Below, piece by piece: positions 11,526-22,752 of a stretch of DNA of 64,000 nt; the stretch's first letter is position 1, and each line of letters starts with the position of its first letter. The position numbers and the translations under genes were made by a program. This DNA comes from Obelidium mucronatum (taxonomy: Eukaryota > Chytridiomycota > Chytridiomycetes > Chytridiales > Chytriomycetaceae): assembly GCA_025765595.1 (NCBI GenBank), contig JAIVFH010000008.1, forward strand, positions 372,001-436,000, read 5' to 3'. The notes under the pieces were generated by a model. The model saw nothing but the letters and a program-made list of their open reading frames with translations. It was not told the origin of the DNA and ran no database searches.

Positions 11526-14500
11526 ATGATGCCAGTCGTCTTGTCTCTCATCTTGAGCTTGTCTTCATATGTGTCGAGCACAACTACCTGGGCAAAAAAT
11601 CAGTCATCAATCACAATTGCGTTCGTTGGTCCTTACGGAGCGTATGTTTTGACCACTGCTACGACACCAACTTCAGGCTGAGAACTATAATTTCAACAGA
11701 TTACCCGGTCTCGAATATGACATGAATCTAGTGACTGGGGGCTATGATAGGATGAACATAGAGTTTTTATCTGACCCGAAAGAGTATGGTCCCTGGCAGA
11801 GCTTCTATTGGATTCAACGTGCTGGCCAAATCATGGTGGATGCCATCAACTTAACGCCCACAATTCTTCCAAATACAACGATTAAAATCAAACGATTCGA
11901 CACATTTTCTCCTTGGACAGGCCTCTATTCGGGAGGCAGTGTTATTGGAACTGCAATGGACATCGCCGAGAATCATAAAGATGTCGTGGCGGTTTTTGGC
12001 GAGTTTTACGCCGAGTTCTCCATGTAAGAAGCCGAAAGTTCTCCTAAAGGGATTAAATTGTGTATTTTTTTGCAGATATTCCGCCCAGGTGTATTCCATG
12101 TTTCAGGTAAGAACCAACCTCAGCCATAATTCACGAAAGTTAATTATAAGCAAAAAGCTTCCCTTTTGCGGACCATATCAAAACAGCTATAGTCTTTTAG
12201 ATCGACACAAGTATCCCTACTATTTCCAAGCAAAGTCGAGTATGTTTGTTTTCATATCAGTGTCTATATTAACTGGAATATTACAGTTTCGGGTCAGGGA
12301 AATGCTGTGGCGTCATTACTCTCATCGTGGAACGTTACTCGTGTGGCGGTAATAGCTGAGGGGTTGTTCAACCGAAAATCTTCCATCTGTGCCCAGTACA
12401 TGGAATCTTTCCAAGACATGAAAATCGAAATCGTTGCTGTTATAACCGGTGCTAGTATTTACACCATTGAAGAAACCTATCGCACATTAAAGAGTGTGGA
12501 TGCCAGATACATATTGATTTGCGCTGGACCGAGCAAAACTGCAGACATATATTACTCCCTGACGATTACAAAGTATTTAAAAAGGGTTTCTTACTTTCCA
12601 TCAGTATTCTTAAAACAAGAAAAATACAAGGAAAATGCAGTCCTCTGAGTATGTTTGGCTATCCCATAACCCATTAATACCTAGGAGCTTGAGCCGCGCA
12701 ATCAAGCGTTGAGTATTCTAATTCGTTTGAAAAATTCTCTCACAATTTTTGAATCAATTAGTATGGGGTCCAGGGTACTACAGAGCATCTCAAGGAATCA
12801 TCATGGCTCAACCATTCAATCCACCGACTCCTAAAATGACCAACCTACTTGCAGTATATATGCAAACTTTGAACGATATTCAATCTCCGTGGACGTAAGC
12901 TGCCTTTTTGTTTTGATTGCATATGTAGTTAATGTTGTTCGAAGGAAGAACGTCTTTTCTTACACCGAAGCGATGACGATGGGACAGTTTCCTGGATTTG
13001 ATTGTGTAGGTATTCTGGCGTTAGGATTACATCAGGTTTAGTAATGTTCGTTGGATCTCCATTTTTTTTTTTTTTAACATGCTCTCTGAGAAGCTTCTTG
13101 CTGGCAATTCCAATCTGACGCCATCTGATCTTGAATCGGGAAAGTTACAAGGATATATGAATTGGACGCTATTTCAAAAGACGAGTACGAAACGCACTGT
13201 TATCATCCTTGAAATTCGTCTTGTTTATATTTTGGAACAGACTTCACTGGCCTTCAATCCGATACGTCAGAGCTAACGAAAGACGGAGATTTAAGCTCTG
13301 GATATTTGCTAGGGCACTTGCTGGGTCGAAGCGATGGGAATTCCATGACATGTAGGCGAGAAAATTTTCAAATCATTCCAACTGACGGTGACTGTAACGG
13401 GAAAATCTATCAAAACACAGGGTTCGCTCTGAATCCATTGGGATCATCAGAGATATTATATTACAAGAATCGCACCCCCGTTTTCGCCTATAACAGTAAT
13501 TCGTTTGAAAAGGGCGCTTAGTTTCTATCTCTAAAATTCTTGATAGACACAATTCCTCCGCCAGATGGACCAGTCAAGGAGATAATTCAGATAAAGATGG
13601 ATAGCTTACAAGGAAGGGCTTTAATCGGCTTTGCCATTTCAGGACTAGCCTTGACGCTTGTTGCCAGTGTCGTTATAACGATATCCCGAAACAAAGCAGC
13701 AGTTCGCCGAGCATCGGCAACATTCTTAATGCTCTGCACAATAGGATACTTGCTTTCTTATGCAACAAACTTGCTGTATTTCGACACACCAACTGTCTTG
13801 AAGTGTAAAATGAGGGTCTGGTTTTATGCGGGATCCTTTTCAATCGTGACTTCATCGTTGATATCCAAGAATTCTAGAATTTGTTTAATCTACGGGTCGA
13901 GAAAATTGCTGAAGAAGTTCCTGGTGAAAGATTGGCTATGGATTGGCTTCTTTTCACTCCTTGTTTTTGGCGAAATGATTGTGCTTGAACTTTGGTCAAA
14001 ATATGCGAATATTCGAATTGTGAGTCGGTCAACTGCCTATAGTCTTGAATACATGTGCGAAATGAAGTCAAAGTGGGAATTCGTGATTATTTTATACAAT
14101 TTGCTCCTGCTGTTTGGACTTTTTGCGGTTACATACGCCTCTAGAAATATCCAGCAAACACACTCGGAATTTACGTTACTACTCCTGATTTCAATATTGG
14201 CATCTTTTGGTGGCATCGTTATATTTGCAATGACAGGATCCGAAGTGTTTAACATCTCGTTTACTGTTTGGATCATTACGACTGTCCCGCTTCTCACTCA
14301 ATTTGCTCCGATAATCTTGCAGCTGTACATGAGCTTTAAGTATCGAGAATGGATTGAAAAGCTAGAGAGTGGATCTGCAAGGAAAGTCGTGGACGCCCCC
14401 AGCGCTATTGAGCGCCGCAAAACAATGAAAACTTTACGGCCTTTGTCGATGGGTAAATTCGCAACTTCATACCCAGCAGCGATATCAATCAGAAATCGAT

Positions 14501-14781
14501 TTGGTTTTGACAGCGAATGGCTGCGTGGTCAACTTTATGTGGGGACAATATCCGGGAATAATGAAAAGAAGGAGATGTATTTTCTTTTTGAGCAGGCCGA
14601 CTTTCAGAGGCCTCTTGCCTTCCGCCCAAAGCGCCGTGATGGAATTATTATTATAGCGCGTACTTTGGAAGCGAATGGTCATGAGCAAATTATTCTGGAT
14701 ACGTATCAAGGATTTCTGGTGATTGACTTTTTGAAGGAGAACGTGTTGAGTGACTTTGAGAACGGAATAAAAACTGGATAA
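11526..14781 (+). CDS. Class C (GABA-B-like) receptor with C-terminal cytosolic domain
   Basis: The start is ATG 11526 (MMPVVLSLILSLSSYVSS, signal peptide), with SSITIAFVGPYGA ending exon 1 near 11640. Later exons: about 11705-12026 (MDIAENHKDVVAVFGEFY), about 12076-12105 (YSAQVYSMFQ), and about 12300-12570 (SGQGNAVASLLSSWNVTRVAVIAE, VDARYILICAGP). An exon near 13080 carries LESGKLQGYMNWTLFQK. The 7TM and C-terminal domain lie in one exon, 13540-14781: it begins DTIPPPDGPVKEII, has ASRNIQQTHSEF, and ends with FGFDSEWLRGQLYV, AFRPK and GFLVIDFL. This is the only paralogue whose 7TM and C-terminal domain are in one uninterrupted frame, which shows that the domain belongs to the receptor. Confidence 0.9.
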
Positions 14782-14904
14782 ACCAGAATTCCCGCCTCAA
14801 GAACCAATCTGCAAGAACATTAACTCAAGAAGTCAAAAGGCAAATTTCGTCCAACTGAAATATATTGAAATGCATGCAAAGAGAACGAGACAATAAATGT
14901 AAAA

Positions 14905-15720
14905 CTACAAAAAGATATTCTGCAACCCCAAAAGGCTCTTTGGAACTTCCCCAGAAAAATAATTCATGGCCAAATTCAAGCACTTTAGTTTCCGCAGCTG
15001 TCCCAACTCTTTCGGAATTTGTCCACGGAGAGTGTTCCCTCTTAAATTCAAACTCTCGAGTTCCACCAAACTCCCGATTTCAACAGGAATTTCGCCAGCG
15101 AGATGATTTCTCGAAAGGAGTAGATGTTGCAGGTTCGACAAACGGTTGATGGATTTTGGGATGGTTCCTTGGAGGCCCGTGTTTGTGAGGTTAAGGAATA
15201 CAAGTTGCGGAAGTTCAAATAGTGGGTGATGATGCTGATCCGGGTCTTTTTCTTTCTCAGTTTCAGATGGTGTCCACGAAAGTGACGCTTGGAGGCCTGG
15301 ATTGTTGCTTAAATCCAAACGCGTGAGTGAAGTCAAATGAGAGAGCCCAGCTGGCAGCGAAGGTGCCATGGAGCAAGTAAAGAGACCCCGGTGAGACCAT
15401 TCTATTTCAGAAATATATTTGCAAAAGTATATTGTGTACACTGTCTGGTAATGAGGAGGAAACAGGAACCACAGCCGATCAAGTTCAGTGGGGAGCGTTG
15501 TCCTTGTGATATTGCTTTTTGTACCAGTTTTAGAAGTTACTGCAGGGGTAAAGTTGGACAAGTTCCGATGGGCGAAGTGTTGGTTGTTGGCCAGAGCGGA
15601 ATACATTGCTTGGCATAGCCGGCTGAACTTAAGGGACTCGCGGGGATGAAGCAGGCTGAAAATAAGAACAATAACTTCATACGGAACTCTAGACTGGAGG
15701 TAGCTGGCGGCAGTGCTCAT
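14905..15720 (-). CDS. F-box-like / plant-type LRR protein, copy 1
   Basis: Single exon, 271 residues. Residues 12-55 (VPYEVIVLIFSLLHPRESLKFSRL) resemble an F-box. A middle block reads LDRLWFLFPPHYQTVYTIYF. From about residue 125 there are about five leucine-rich repeats of the plant-specific type (LxxLxLsxNxLxGxIPxElG), for example LLLSRNHLAGEIPVEIGSL. There is no signal peptide or transmembrane segment, so it is probably cytosolic. F-box proteins usually deliver substrates to SCF ubiquitin ligases, with the LRR binding the target; whether the diverged F-box binds Skp1 is untested. First of three tandem paralogues on the same strand, with convergent 3' end 124 bp from the receptor gene. Confidence 0.8.
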   Translation of the reverse strand: MSTAASYLQSRVPYEVIVLIFSLLHPRESLKFSRLCQAMYSALANNQHFAHRNLSNFTPAVTSKTGTKSNITRTTLPTELDRLWFLFPPHYQTVYTIYFCKYISEIEWSHRGLFTCSMAPSLPAGLSHLTSLTRLDLSNNPGLQASLSWTPSETEKEKDPDQHHHPLFELPQLVFLNLTNTGLQGTIPKSINRLSNLQHLLLSRNHLAGEIPVEIGSLVELESLNLRGNTLRGQIPKELGQLRKLKCLNLAMNYFSGEVPKSLLGLQNIFL

Positions 15721-15898
15721 TGTCGCTCGTCGGTTTGTCGGTGGCGTGGTTGATGGTGCAATTTTTAAATATTTGTTTATTATTTTCTTTATTGCCTAAT
15801 ATTTTAAGCTTGGGTTTATTAACATATAGAATAAAGAATAGATAGAGTATAAATAGGATTGGGGCAGCTTCTTGCGGAAAGGGTATCGCCACGTCATC

Positions 15899-16171
15899 TT
15901 ATCTGGTGGCCCAACCGCAGAAAAAGCAAGATAAGGATGGGTTCACTTGCTCTCTCGATTGTTCCTGCGGTCGAAGTTGAGACATGATCATCTGTTGCGG
16001 GCCAGACGGTGGTTGATGCATCCGGATTGGAGCCAGCAACGGAGTTGATTCAGACAGAGGAGATGGCAGCGGAGACTCGATTGGAGAGGAAACTGCTGTC
16101 ATCACAAGCGTCAAAGGAGAGGGAATCAGCGGAGCGTGATGTGTTTTCTTTGGACTTGGAGACTGCAGCAT
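15899..16171 (-). CDS. Possible Pro/Ser-rich small protein (weak)
   Basis: An open frame of 90 residues between LRR copies 1 and 2, rich in Pro, Ser and Gln, ending CFFCGWATR. On the opposite strand a frame at 16009-16260, rich in Glu and Lys, could splice (donor near 16220, acceptor near 16275) into sequence overlapping the end of LRR copy 2. Neither resembles a family I know and the two exclude each other. The remainder of the 620-bp gap (15721-15898 and 16172-16341) shows no supported feature beyond AT-rich promoter-like sequence. Confidence 0.2.
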   Translation of the reverse strand: MLQSPSPKKTHHAPLIPSPLTLVMTAVSSPIESPLPSPLSESTPLLAPIRMHQPPSGPQQMIMSQLRPQEQSREQVNPSLSCFFCGWATR

Positions 16172-16341
16172 TTGAAGGAAAACGGTTGATCAAAAAAGGA
16201 AAGAAGTGGCGTCCAAACGGTGGGTGGCGTCTTTGGAGGAGATTAATTTTAAAACTCAAAATTGTTTTTTGCAGCTTTTCGCTTGTTTCATACGTCAATT
16301 TGGGCCTTTAAATTTGTCCACTCCAAAAACGCTTCTAGTGT

Positions 16342-17166
16342 TCATATAGGAGCTTCCCACAACGAAGCGCCATCACACTCAAAACAAGTCAGACGCGTTC
16401 CATCTACGTTGACTTCGAACTCCAACCGGCTAAATTCAACTGGTATATCTCCTTCCAGATCCGAGTTTGAATCAAAGGAAACTTCAACCAACGAGACCAA
16501 ACGTATCCCCAACTCTCTCGGAATCTGCCCAGAAAGACAATTGTGATCCAAATACAAGAACCTCAAAGACTGGGCATTTCCCAACTGAAATGGAATAGTG
16601 CCCGAAAGCTGATTTCGATGAAGGTTCAAAGTGATCAAGTTTTGTAATAGTCCCAACTGAATGGGAATTGGACCTGATAGAGAATTGCCGTTCAAGTAGA
16701 GGTGTTTGAGGTTTAGCAAGTTTCCAAGAGATGGCGGAACTTCCCCGTGCAAGTTGTTGTGGCTTAAATCAAGACACGTAACAGTGATGAGAGTGTCTCC
16801 AAGAGAATATGGAATCGAGCCATTTAGTTTCTGCTTTCTCCAATAAATTTCGGTGTGCTTAAGCTCATTCAGGGAATTTGCATAGATTTGCTGATAGAGG
16901 AGGGGGAACGATTGAAACCACAATCGGTCCAACGCTTCTGGACCATCTTTGAATTGGCGCAACTTTTGCGAGTCAACAAAGCGAAGAATATTTAGCTTGA
17001 TGAATGACTTCTGTGATAGTTGGATGTTTGTTTGATGGGAGCAAAGTTTGTACAGCGGTGCCTCTTGTGGCGGAAGCCAAGCAATTATTTGCTGAAAGAC
17101 CTCGCCAGGAAGAATGGAGCATGCTATTGGATTTTTTGATGGGGTTCCGACATCTCTAAGCGACAT
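16342..17166 (-). CDS. F-box-like / plant-type LRR protein, copy 2
   Basis: Single exon, 274 residues, paralogous to its two neighbours. The diverged F-box-like start is ILPGEVFQQIIAWLPPQEAP, followed by the shared block LDRLWFQSFPLLYQQIYANS. About five plant-type repeats follow (DLSHNNLHGEVPPSLGNL, LYLNGNSLSGPIPIQLGLL, LHRNQLSGTIPFQLG). The C-terminal part closes with FECDGASLWEAPI. The F-box leucines are less conserved than in copy 3. No export signal is seen, so a cytosolic adaptor role is inferred, as for copy 1. Confidence 0.8.
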   Translation of the reverse strand: MSLRDVGTPSKNPIACSILPGEVFQQIIAWLPPQEAPLYKLCSHQTNIQLSQKSFIKLNILRFVDSQKLRQFKDGPEALDRLWFQSFPLLYQQIYANSLNELKHTEIYWRKQKLNGSIPYSLGDTLITVTCLDLSHNNLHGEVPPSLGNLLNLKHLYLNGNSLSGPIPIQLGLLQNLITLNLHRNQLSGTIPFQLGNAQSLRFLYLDHNCLSGQIPRELGIRLVSLVEVSFDSNSDLEGDIPVEFSRLEFEVNVDGTRLTCFECDGASLWEAPI

Positions 17167-17238
17167 TCTGATGGTTGTGTGGGATGTGAGACCAAAATGA
17201 GAATGTTATTCGACTTTTACATGCATATATTCCATAAA

Positions 17239-18048
17239 TTAATCCTCAATTCCCTCGTGATCCTCGTTTCCCTCAATTCTAACTCTTCCTCGAAACTCCC
17301 GCGCTAAAAGGGCAGAAAGTCTCTTGAATCCATCAGAAAACACGAGCATCAGTCGTGCGTTAGCTTCGATTCCTCCCACTTCCAAGCCAGAGTCGTCAGC
17401 CCGAAAATCCTCCAACTGAAGCAATCGTGCAAAAGAGGGAGGAAGAACACCTTCAAATCGGTTCTTGGTGAGATACATAACCTTCAAACAAGACAAATTC
17501 CCCAATTCCGCAGGCAACACTCCAGTCAAATGGTTTCTCTGCAACAAAAGACGCTCCAACGAAGCAAGAGAGCCCAAAGACGAAGGAATGGGCCCTTCCA
17601 GCAAATTATCGCTTAAATCTAATGCGATTAAACTGGTGGCATTCCCAAGACTCTGAGGAATAACCCCCGACAGGTTATTGGACGTCAGCTTCAGCACTTT
17701 CAAATGACCCAAACAACCAACGCTCTGTGGAATGGAATGCGACAAATCCTTGTACATCCACGAAATCACCGACACGTTCTTGAGGAATCTCTCACAGTAA
17801 ACTTGGCTGTAAAAGTCAGGAAAGAGGAACCACAGCCGCGCCAAAAAGTCTGGGTTTGTTTTAATTGCCGCAGCGTACAGATCGTCGCGGACAAAGAAGG
17901 TTAGATTGAGAGCGGCAAAGTCCCTGTGTGTCAGCGAAGCGTTGATGTGCTTGTTCAGGCGGGAGTACTTGAGGACAGCTGCTGGGCTGATTAATGCAAA
18001 GATTTGCTGAGTGACTTCCGTTGGTAGGAAGCCCAGGGACGAAGACAT
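17239..18048 (-). CDS. F-box-like / plant-type LRR protein, copy 3
   Basis: Single exon, 269 residues. It has the clearest F-box of the three: FLPTEVTQQIFALISPAAVL then KYSRLNKHIN. The shared block is LARLWFLFPDFYSQVYCERF. Repeats include LTSNNLSGVIPQSLGNA, SDNLLEGPIPSSLGSL and LQRNHLTGVLPAELGNL. A short acidic tail (IEGNEDHEGIED) ends the protein. It is divergent from the uridine kinase-like gene, with only 54 bp between the two ATGs, so the pair must share a promoter region or have longer transcribed leaders. Confidence 0.8.
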   Translation of the reverse strand: MSSSLGFLPTEVTQQIFALISPAAVLKYSRLNKHINASLTHRDFAALNLTFFVRDDLYAAAIKTNPDFLARLWFLFPDFYSQVYCERFLKNVSVISWMYKDLSHSIPQSVGCLGHLKVLKLTSNNLSGVIPQSLGNATSLIALDLSDNLLEGPIPSSLGSLASLERLLLQRNHLTGVLPAELGNLSCLKVMYLTKNRFEGVLPPSFARLLQLEDFRADDSGLEVGGIEANARLMLVFSDGFKRLSALLAREFRGRVRIEGNEDHEGIED

Positions 18049-18102
18049 GTTTGTGTCTCGAGATGGGGAAGGGTGGATGGATTCAAACCAGAAAATTAAA
18101 AC

Positions 18103-19109
18103 ATGTTTTCAATTTGCATTGCGGGCGGAGCTTCGTCGGGAAAGAAGGCCGTTTGCGAGTTGATTATTCAGAGACTTAAAGACGGACTCGTTGACCATTC
18201 CAGCAAAGGTGGGATATGCGAGTAAGGGATCCCAGTCATCCCTCGGAGCTAACCCGAACACGCAAAAGTGGCTGTCATCAAACTCGAAGACTTCTACAGA
18301 GACCTTACTGGCGAAGAGCGTAAGCTGCTGGACCAGGGACTGTACAACTTTGACCATCCCAATGCTCTGGACTTTGACTTGCTTCATTCTGTGCTGGAAT
18401 CTCTCTCTCAGGGAACTCCTTGTATTCTTCCAAAATGGGATTTTCAGCTTTTCAAAAGGTTGGTTTTTGAGTGGTTGGAGTGGAGTGGTGGGACGCCTTC
18501 CGCAGCAAACACTTCAAACAGTATTCCGAAAATGGAAAGACGCGAATTATAAATCTTGGATGTCTGTTACTCCACACCTTCGATAATCCTCATATTTTGC
18601 TGCCACTGACGGGCGCTAAAACAACTTTGCCCTCAACTGGTGTAGGATTCCTTCATCCACCGAGTTATCCAGCCCTGATGTCTGCATTGTTGTTGGAAAT
18701 CTTGCTCTCTACAGTAAACCGATACGAGAATCTTTCCATCTCAAAGTCTTTGTGGACGTTGATTCGGATTTGAGACTTGCTAAACAAGTTCTCAGGGATA
18801 CCGAGGAGAGATATCAGCTGCCGCTGGATAAAGTACTTGACGACTATTTGAACTTTGTGAAGCCGGCGTTCGAAGACTTTATTTTACCAGTACGTTCTCT
18901 CATTCCACAATCTGTAACAAATCCAAACCAACAAAACATCACAGACAAAAAAGCATGCCAATGTGATTATTCCTCGTGGATCCGAAAACAAGGTTGCGAT
19001 TGGTCTTCTTGCTACGCATATTGTGGATATTCTCAAGGGAAATCAGGACACAAACGAGTCATCGACCGCATTCCCACAAGGTGTCCATCAAACAATGCGC
19101 GTGCAATAA
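18103..19109 (+). CDS. Uridine-cytidine kinase-like protein with altered Walker A
   Basis: Five exons or so. Exon 1 starts at ATG 18103 (MFSICIAGGASSGKKAVCEL) and joins VAVIKLEDFYRDLT, then GLYNFDHPNALDFDLL and ILPKWDFQ, then PDVCIVVGNLALYSKPIRE, VFVDVDSDLRLAKQVLRD, and FVKPAFEDFILP joined to TKKHANVIIPRGSENKVAIG. This order matches uridine-cytidine kinases (nucleotide salvage, UMP/CMP formation). The P-loop reads GGASSGKK where the family has GxxxSGKS/T: the Mg-coordinating Ser/Thr is Lys. The THSR-type segment after the YDF motif is also not conserved. Catalytic activity is therefore doubtful. The intron before PDVC is the least certain junction. Confidence 0.75.
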
Positions 19110-19224
19110 AATAGGGAATTCTCTGTAAATATTGAAGTCTGTATCATTGCAACCAATGTCTCTGACGTTCTCTGACTGTTAACAATGGCCCACAATGACA
19201 CAGAAAAGAGTTAAAATATAAACA

Positions 19225-22200
19225 ATGGCTAAACTAGAGACAACCTTGATATGGCTGATTATGTCCGCGTTTATCGCATCTAGCGGAGCCATGCTAGAAA
19301 GCAAGAACCAGTCCTCCTTCACAATCGCGCTCGTTGGACCTTTTGGATGGTGAGCAAAGTCAAAGTTCAGTCCTTCTTCGCATCTGCCAGATTAACACAC
19401 CTTCGAGGTATCCAGGCTTACAAGCAGACGAAAACCGCGAAATCATAAGCGACAAAAACATGGACCTTTCGCTTGTGTCAGATGGTATCCTACCTTACCA
19501 CCCCTATTTTGGATTCTTTTGGATGCAGGCTGTGGTACAGGTGGTTGTTGACGCAATCAACAACGATCCTTTCATTCTTCCGAACACGAAGTTAAAACTG
19601 AGGAGGTTTGATAATTCGGATGAGTTTGGTCGGATGTCAGGAGGCAGGAATATTCATATCGCGAACATGATTGCCCAGGATTATCCAGAAGTGGTGGCCG
19701 TAACTGGGGAGCTTTACGGCGTATATACAAAGTACTTTGTTTAATCTTTAGTACTTTAAATGCTGCTAATGAATGGTATCCTGTTTTGCAGGTTTTCTGC
19801 TCAAGTTTATGGAGAACACAAGGTAAAACGGCACATTCAAATACTTTTAAAGGATACCAGCTCAATATGAATTCAAAACATGTTTTTTATTGCTATTTTA
19901 GATTCCATTCTGTGGTCCAACACAGCATTCCTCCAAATTACTTGATCGAGCAAAGTACCCATACTACTTCCAAGCCAGAACACGTAAACATCTGTCATTC
20001 AAAGAGCAAAAAATGCTATTCTAATGTAACAACCATAGTAAGCGGTGCAGCAACAACCATGACTTTACTCTTCAAATCATGGAATGTGAGACGTGTGGCT
20101 GTGATTTCGGAATATTCCCTGTTTGATCAGTCCGACCCATGCCATATGTTCATTACCGAGGCACGCAATCAAGGAATCGAAATTATTGCAAGGATTACAA
20201 AAGCTACGATTTTGTCCACGGACTACATTGCCCGTACACTGTCGGCTGTGGACGCGCATTACATCATGATATGTGCAAAACCCGCGTTGACCGCTAGCAT
20301 TTATTATTCTCTTGCGTTTTCAACGTTTGTTTTATTTTTAATTTTTGTTATTTAGATTTTTGACGTTCTTTTTTTCAGGAAAGAAAAGCTTGTTGGAACA
20401 GACTATGTCTGGACATCTATTAATATACCAGTTCCTGCAAGTGAAGAGGATGCGATCACTCTTTGGGGGCCTGAATATTACAAAGCTGCCACTGGAATCT
20501 TTCTACTTCAGAGTCTGGTTGACCCTTCCTACGTCATTGCTCAGTTGCAAAACTCAGTTGACGAATTAAATCGACTTCAAGCGCGTTGGACGTTTGTATC
20601 AAGATTTTCTAGTTCATCTCAAACAAATGTCTTACTTAATCCAACCACCCTCAGCGACTCACGCCTTACGCCCTATGACTTGGTGATGATGGGTATTTTA
20701 CCATCAATGGATTGTATTGGAATATTGGCTGCAGGACTGCACAATGTATGTCGCTCCACATACGCCGTGAAATATCGCAACTAAAAACGCCTGGCTCTAG
20801 TTGATTGAAAAGAATCCAACCTTTGCGAAAAGTCAGCGTACATCGGAAGAATTCAAGAAAGAGTTGAATTGGACCCTTTTTCAAAACAGCGGTTTCAAAG
20901 GAGTTCAATCTGATGTCTTGCAATTATCACATTATGGGGATTTGGATAAACCTTTTATGATTGGGTCCATTTTGGATGTGCGACAACCATCTATGAATTG
21001 TAAGAAATCCGACTTTTTTCTTGACCTTACATTTTTTTTTTGTTGGCGTTGGCAGGGTATGCCAGAACTGATGATCATCGAACGCGGCTAATACCCATGG
21101 CAGAAGGAGCAACAGCGTTATTTTACAATAATGGTATTGTTTTTGTTTTCTCTCATCCTAGATTCGACTGTTGGTTACTTACATTTTTGCCCACATACCA
21201 CAGGCACTAATCCTCCGTTGGACCAAACGCCACATATTGTGAACCAAATAGCAAAAGAAAGCGAGCGCGGTAAAATTATTTGGATTTTTTATGGCACTGG
21301 ACTAGGGCTGGTTGGAGTTTCCATTCTGGTGCTATTGGTATATAGGACGAGACAAGAGGTCCGAGCGGCTTCCTTCTCTTTTACCACTGCGAGCATTTTG
21401 GGATACGCAGCTGCTTATGGCTCAAACTATTTTTATTTTGGGGTCCCAACGGCTCAGACGTGTGTTGCAAGAATTTGGCTACTAGCTTCGGCATTCTGTT
21501 TGATTGTTGGATCGATTGGGCTTAAGAATGCGCGGCTCTGTATGATCTACAAATCCAGGACAATTATTCCAAAGTGGAAGCTTTCTGATGGTTTGTGGTT
21601 GGGGTTTTTGTTTGGAGTATTCAGTTTGGAGCAGGTTTGAATGGTTTCTGTTTTTCTCTGCTTATTTATCTTTTCTGTTCTTCGGCAGGTGGTTCTGTTT
21701 TCTTGGGCTCTCTTCTCGAAAATTCATGTTTCCCAAGTATTCATGGGATCAAACGTTGACTATTCATGTGAAGTAACCTATTCGCTGATGAGTTATATCT
21801 TGTGGGCTTCAAATTCCCTTTTATTTTTCTATTTATGTACGATCACCCATACAACAAGAAACATGAGCCACAAGCACTCGGAATTTGGACTGCTTTTACT
21901 CATTTGTATATCTGTGCCGCTGGGAATCTTTGTAATGTTACAGATTGGGGCTCTTTTTCAAACAGCTGTGATTATTTGGACGATGGTTACGACGATTCTG
22001 GTATCTCAAGTTACACCTATTCTGATTCAGCTGTACGCTAGTTCAAGGTCCAGGCATTGGATGCATCAGTGGAGGAACCGGTCGCTTTCTTTCAACACGA
22101 TAAAACCGCCGCTCAAGACTGACAAAATCCCGCCTCCACAACTTCCAGAATCGCAATTTGTCGCGAAATGGGGAAAAAACTCACCCATGCTACGGCAAGT

Positions 22201-22639
22201 AGCCACGATAAAGAAGTGCCGTAACTTAACAGATTCCTCCGTCTCAACTACTTCAAAGCGCAAGAGTAGCCTTGTATTTGATGGCGATTTTCCTGAAACT
22301 AGTATTATAAAAGAATTTCCCGTCATCATTTGCGTGAAACAGGGATTCGGGATGCAGAGTGAATGGCTTGCGGGATCGGTTGCCATTAATAAGATTGGCA
22401 TGGCTGTTTGCATTCTTTTTTGGTACAGAAACAAGGATCCGTCGGAACCAACAAGCGATGCGAGTATGATGGCATTTCGGCCAAAAATATCAAATAATGT
22501 TGTTGATAGTTTACGCAAAGTCGATGGCGGCTGGATGCTTTCTTTGGACACACATCAAGGGATTTTGGTGTTGGAATTTGAAGAAGGAGAAGTATTCGAG
22601 GATTTCAAAAATCATCTCGTCTATAGTGCTGCTATATGA
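19225..22639 (+). CDS. Class C (GABA-B-like) receptor with C-terminal cytosolic domain
   Basis: Starts at ATG 19225 (signal peptide MAKLETTLIWLIMSAFIASS), with SSFTIALVGPFGW closing exon 1. The flytrap exons include 19408 to about 19731 (LPNTKLKLRRFDN, VVAVTGELYGVYTK), about 20000-20330 (LFKSWNVRRVAVISE) and about 20800-20980 (EFKKELNWTLFQN). Most of the 7TM core is in 21130-21635 and about 21690-22060, separated by a short intron; HTTRNMSHKHSEF is the family motif. The tail is basic and Ser-rich. The C-terminal domain reads FGMQSEWLAGSVAI, AFRPK and GILVLEFEEGEVFEDF and ends at 22639. It is the rightmost member of the receptor array. Confidence 0.88.
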
Positions 22640-22752
22640 GTTGCAATAATTAGTTCACGAATAAAGAGAACGCCGGTTGAGCCTACATTAGATGGAGTGT
22701 ATCATTCTAGCAGTGATTGTCAAAGTGAAAATCTCCTCAACTCTGAAGTCCA

